From DATKQY01 sp035532475 (GTDB lineage Bacteria > Actinomycetota > Acidimicrobiia > Acidimicrobiales > Bog-793), in the NCBI GenBank assembly GCA_035532475.1, contig DATKQY010000078.1:1-6910 (forward strand): a stretch of 6,910 nucleotides of DNA. Direction: 5' to 3'. Position 1 is the first letter of the stretch. Every line of letters begins with the position of its first letter. The translations under genes were made by a program, and so were the position numbers. Under the pieces are notes generated by a model, which saw nothing but the letters and a program-made list of their open reading frames with translations, had not been told where the DNA came from and searched no databases. This document shows, one piece after another, positions 5,110-6,910 of the stretch.

Positions 5110-5864
5110 CGCAGGATCCTCGCCACGGCGCTCGCCGCCCCGAAGCCGTTGTCGATGCCGACGACCGTCACGCCCGACGCGCAGGAGGCGTGCATCGCCA
5201 GCAGCGCGGTCACGCCTTCGAGGCTCGCGCCGTAGCCGATGCTCGTCGGGACCGCCACGAGCGGCGCGGCGGTGAGGCCGCCGACGATGCTCGCCAACGC
5301 GCCCTCCATCCCGGCGACGACGACGACCGCGTCCGCGTCCGCCAGCTCGTCGAAGGAGGCGAGGAGGCGGTGCACCCCCGCGACGCCGCAGTCGGCCAGC
5401 AGGCGCGGGGAGAAGCCGTAGGCCTCGAGGGTCGCCACGCACTCCGCCGCGACCGGCAGGTCACCCGTGCCCGCCGTCACGACCAGCACCCGGCCCGGGC
5501 GCGCCGGCGCGTGGCGCCACGCGACGACGTGCAGCTCGGCGCCGGCGAGCGAGGTCGGGGTGGTGCGGCCCCCCGGCGAGCGCTCGAGCGCCGCGGCGAC
5601 CTGGACCTGGTCGGCTCGGGTGAGCAGCACCGGCCCCGAGCCCCCCTCCATCAGCTCGGCCACGATGGCGGCGCACTGCTCGGGGCTCTTGCCGGGCCCG
5701 TAGACGGCCTCGGGGAGGCCCTGGCGGATCGAACGGTGGTGGTCGACGCGGGCGAAGCCGAGGTCGGCGAAGGGGAGCCGCCGCAGGCGCGCGACCGCCT
5801 CGTCGGGCGAGCGCTCGCCGGAGCGCACCTCCTCGAGGAGCCGTGTGAGATCGTCGTCGTCCAT
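5106..5864 (-). CDS. larB: LarB, nickel-pincer cofactor biosynthesis carboxylase/hydrolase
   Basis: LarB carboxylates the pyridinium ring of nicotinic acid adenine dinucleotide and cleaves its phosphoanhydride, releasing AMP and giving pyridinium-3,5-biscarboxylic acid mononucleotide, the first intermediate of the nickel-pincer cofactor. The 252-residue product has the typical N-terminal block (LPFADLGFARVDHHRSIRQG, 30-49) and a PurE-like C-terminal domain: VVTAGTGDLPVAAE (128-141), DCGVAGVHRLL (158-168), VVVAGMEGALASIVGG (181-196), VAVPTSIGYG (203-212) and ASCASGVTVVGIDNGFGAA (226-244). Cys228 corresponds by context to the family's catalytic cysteine that binds the substrate. Length is normal. 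The ATG at 5864 was chosen over upstream codons because family members begin with a short acidic helix such as this MDDDDL. It forms an operon with larC, which overlaps its stop codon, and is divergent from pheA. No larE (sulfur insertase) or larA is in the window. Confidence 0.94.
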   Translation of the reverse strand: MDDDDLTRLLEEVRSGERSPDEAVARLRRLPFADLGFARVDHHRSIRQGLPEAVYGPGKSPEQCAAIVAELMEGGSGPVLLTRADQVQVAAALERSPGGRTTPTSLAGAELHVVAWRHAPARPGRVLVVTAGTGDLPVAAECVATLEAYGFSPRLLADCGVAGVHRLLASFDELADADAVVVVAGMEGALASIVGGLTAAPLVAVPTSIGYGASLEGVTALLAMHASCASGVTVVGIDNGFGAASAVARILR

Positions 5865-5871
5865 CCGGCTC

Positions 5872-5877
5872 ACTATC
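5872..5877 (-). promoter_or_regulatory. -10-like element of larB
   Basis: On the minus strand GATAGT (4 of 6 matches to TATAAT) ends 7 nt before the larB ATG, the spacing expected for a leaderless mRNA. An AGGA about 11 nt from the ATG could alternatively act as a weak ribosome site. No clear -35 was seen. Confidence 0.4.
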
Positions 5878-5879
5878 CT
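5874..5879 (+). promoter_or_regulatory. -10 element of pheA, probably leaderless
   Basis: TATCCT (4 of 6 matches to TATAAT) ends 7 nt before the pheA ATG, with no purine-rich ribosome site between them. This fits transcription starting at the start codon. It overlaps the larB -10-like element on the other strand. Confidence 0.5.
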
Positions 5880-5886
5880 GCCAGCC

Positions 5887-6837
5887 ATGGCTGCTCCCCC
5901 CGCCCCGCTCCGGCGCATCGCCTACCTCGGGCCGCAGGGGACGTTCAGCGAGGAGGCCCTCCTCTCCCAGCCGGACCTCGCCGAGGCCGAGCTCGTCGCC
6001 AGCCCGACGATCGCGGACGCCCTCGCCGCCGCGGCGCGCCGCGAGGTCGACGCCGCCTTCGTCCCGATCGAGAACTCGATCGAGGGGTCGATCAACGCCG
6101 CGCTCGACGAGCTGATCTTCGCGACCGACCTCCTCGTGCAGCGTGAGGTGGTGCTCGACGTCCGCCTGGACCTGCTGGCCCTCCCCGGAACGACGTTCGC
6201 CGATGTCCGCACGGTGCTGTCCTACCCGCCGGCGAGCGCGCAGTGCCGCAACTTCGTCGCCACGAACCTGGCGGGCGCGACCGTCGGCGCCACCAGCTCG
6301 ACCGCCGACGCGGCCCGCCTCGTCGCCGAGGAGCGCCGCCGCGACACCGCCGCCGTCGCGCCGCCCGTCGCCGCGAAGCTCTACGGGCTGGAGGTGCTGG
6401 CGCACGGCATCGAGGACCACCCGGGCAACCAGACGCGCTTCGTCCTCGTCGCCCCCGGTGCCGTGCCGCCGCCGAGCGGTCACGACCGGACGATGGTCGT
6501 CTGCTTCCAGCACGCCGACCGCCCGGGGAGCCTGCACCAGATCCTCGGGCAGTTCGCGGCGCGCAGCCTGAACCTGACGCGCATCGAGTCACGACCGACC
6601 AAGCAGGCGCTCGGCGACTACTGCTTCGTGATCGAGGTCGAGGGCCATGTGGCCGACGAGGTGCTCGGCGACTGCCTCCGCGAGCTGCACGCCGAGCTCG
6701 AGGCGGTCAAGTTCCTCGGCTCGTACCCGGTGCCGGGCGAGGCCGCCTCGGAGCAGCGCGCGAGGATCGACGCCGGGCGCCGCTCGGCGGACGCCTGGCT
6801 GGCCTCGCTGCGGGAGCGGATCACCCCCGACGGCTGA
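5887..6837 (+). CDS. pheA: Prephenate dehydratase with ACT regulatory domain
   Basis: This cytoplasmic enzyme decarboxylates and dehydrates prephenate to phenylpyruvate, the committed step to phenylalanine. The 316-residue product has a catalytic prephenate dehydratase domain (about 10-190) starting with IAYLGPQGTFSEEA (11-24), followed by VPIENSIEGSIN (59-70) and ending with the active-site motif NQTRF (181-185, the conserved TRF). A C-terminal ACT domain (about 202-280) carries PGSL (213-216, in place of the GALV site) and ESRP (234-237), the phenylalanine-binding signature, so feedback inhibition by phenylalanine is expected. There is no chorismate mutase domain; this monofunctional form is usual in actinobacteria. 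ATG 5887 was preferred to an in-frame ATG at 5845, because the latter would run through the promoter region and into larB and adds unconserved residues. The gene is divergent from larB and 25 bp upstream of tRNA-Ser. Confidence 0.96.
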   Translation: MAAPPAPLRRIAYLGPQGTFSEEALLSQPDLAEAELVASPTIADALAAAARREVDAAFVPIENSIEGSINAALDELIFATDLLVQREVVLDVRLDLLALPGTTFADVRTVLSYPPASAQCRNFVATNLAGATVGATSSTADAARLVAEERRRDTAAVAPPVAAKLYGLEVLAHGIEDHPGNQTRFVLVAPGAVPPPSGHDRTMVVCFQHADRPGSLHQILGQFAARSLNLTRIESRPTKQALGDYCFVIEVEGHVADEVLGDCLRELHAELEAVKFLGSYPVPGEAASEQRARIDAGRRSADAWLASLRERITPDG

Positions 6838-6862
6838 GCGGGCGCGTGGCGCCGCCGGGCGG

Positions 6863-6910
6863 GGAGGGATGGCAGAGCGGACGAATGCGACGGTCTTGAA
6901 AACCGTTGGG
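6863..6910 (+). tRNA. tRNA-Ser, anticodon UGA (3' part beyond the window)
   Basis: The 5' acceptor strand GGAGGGA (6863-6869) is followed by TG, a serine-type D arm, and a 5-bp anticodon stem ACGGT/ACCGT around loop CTTGAAA. The anticodon TGA at 6897-6899 reads UCA/UCG serine codons. The window ends at the start of the variable region (TGGG), so the long serine variable arm, T arm and acceptor 3' strand are not seen. It begins 25 bp after the pheA stop. A small GGCGC/GCGCC repeat lies between them (6841-6853). Confidence 0.92.

Noticed and set aside
3865..5235. Plus-strand open frame of 456 codons opposite larB-larC
   Set aside because: It is the mirror of the lar genes in GC-rich DNA, full of His/Arg/Asp and without recognisable motifs.
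5461..6537. Minus-strand open frame of 358 codons opposite pheA
   Set aside because: It is antisense to pheA and runs into larB in another frame; composition is that of a shadow frame.

Overview
The window is very GC-rich DNA with dense coding, strong G/C bias at third codon positions, GTG/TTG start codons, and tRNA genes (one complete, one cut by the edge). Several genes carry a -10-like element directly before the start codon, suggesting leaderless mRNAs. This points to a high-GC actinobacterium. The Thr/Ser-rich stalk protein and the gene mix would suit an Acidimicrobiia-like lineage, but that placement is a guess. Nothing looks like a phage, insertion sequence, CRISPR array or plasmid; this reads as ordinary chromosome with some less common metabolic genes.

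Layout, left to right. Positions 1-146 hold no gene I can support. A minus-strand tRNA-Thr(UGU) (147-219) lies downstream of a minus-strand membrane phosphatase of the PAP2 family (272-1021). A 258-bp divergent intergenic region with palindromes and a strong RNA hairpin leads into a plus-strand gene for a UDP-sulfoquinovose synthase (SQD1/SqdB type, 1280-2464), the enzyme that makes the sulfosugar donor for sulfolipid or sulfoglycan. A perfect GC hairpin closes that gene. Next is an unrecognised, single-pass, surface-exposed protein with a Thr/Ser stalk and an Ig-like C-terminal domain (2535-3761). It converges with the minus-strand pair larB-larC (5864-5106 and 5109-3847), which carries out the first and last steps of nickel-pincer nucleotide cofactor synthesis. 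larB is divergent from pheA (prephenate dehydratase, 5887-6837), and only 22 bp separate their start codons. A tRNA-Ser(UGA) begins at 6863 and is cut by the window edge.

Functionally these are separate modules: cell-envelope lipid or isoprenoid phosphate metabolism (PAP2), sulfosugar synthesis (SQD1), a surface protein, a nickel cofactor pathway (LarB/LarC) and phenylalanine synthesis (PheA). The most interesting points are the SQD1 enzyme with its structured leader, the nearly symmetric divergent promoter between larB and pheA, and the nickel-pincer genes without larE or larA in view. I do not see convincing evidence for a wholly undescribed multigene system.
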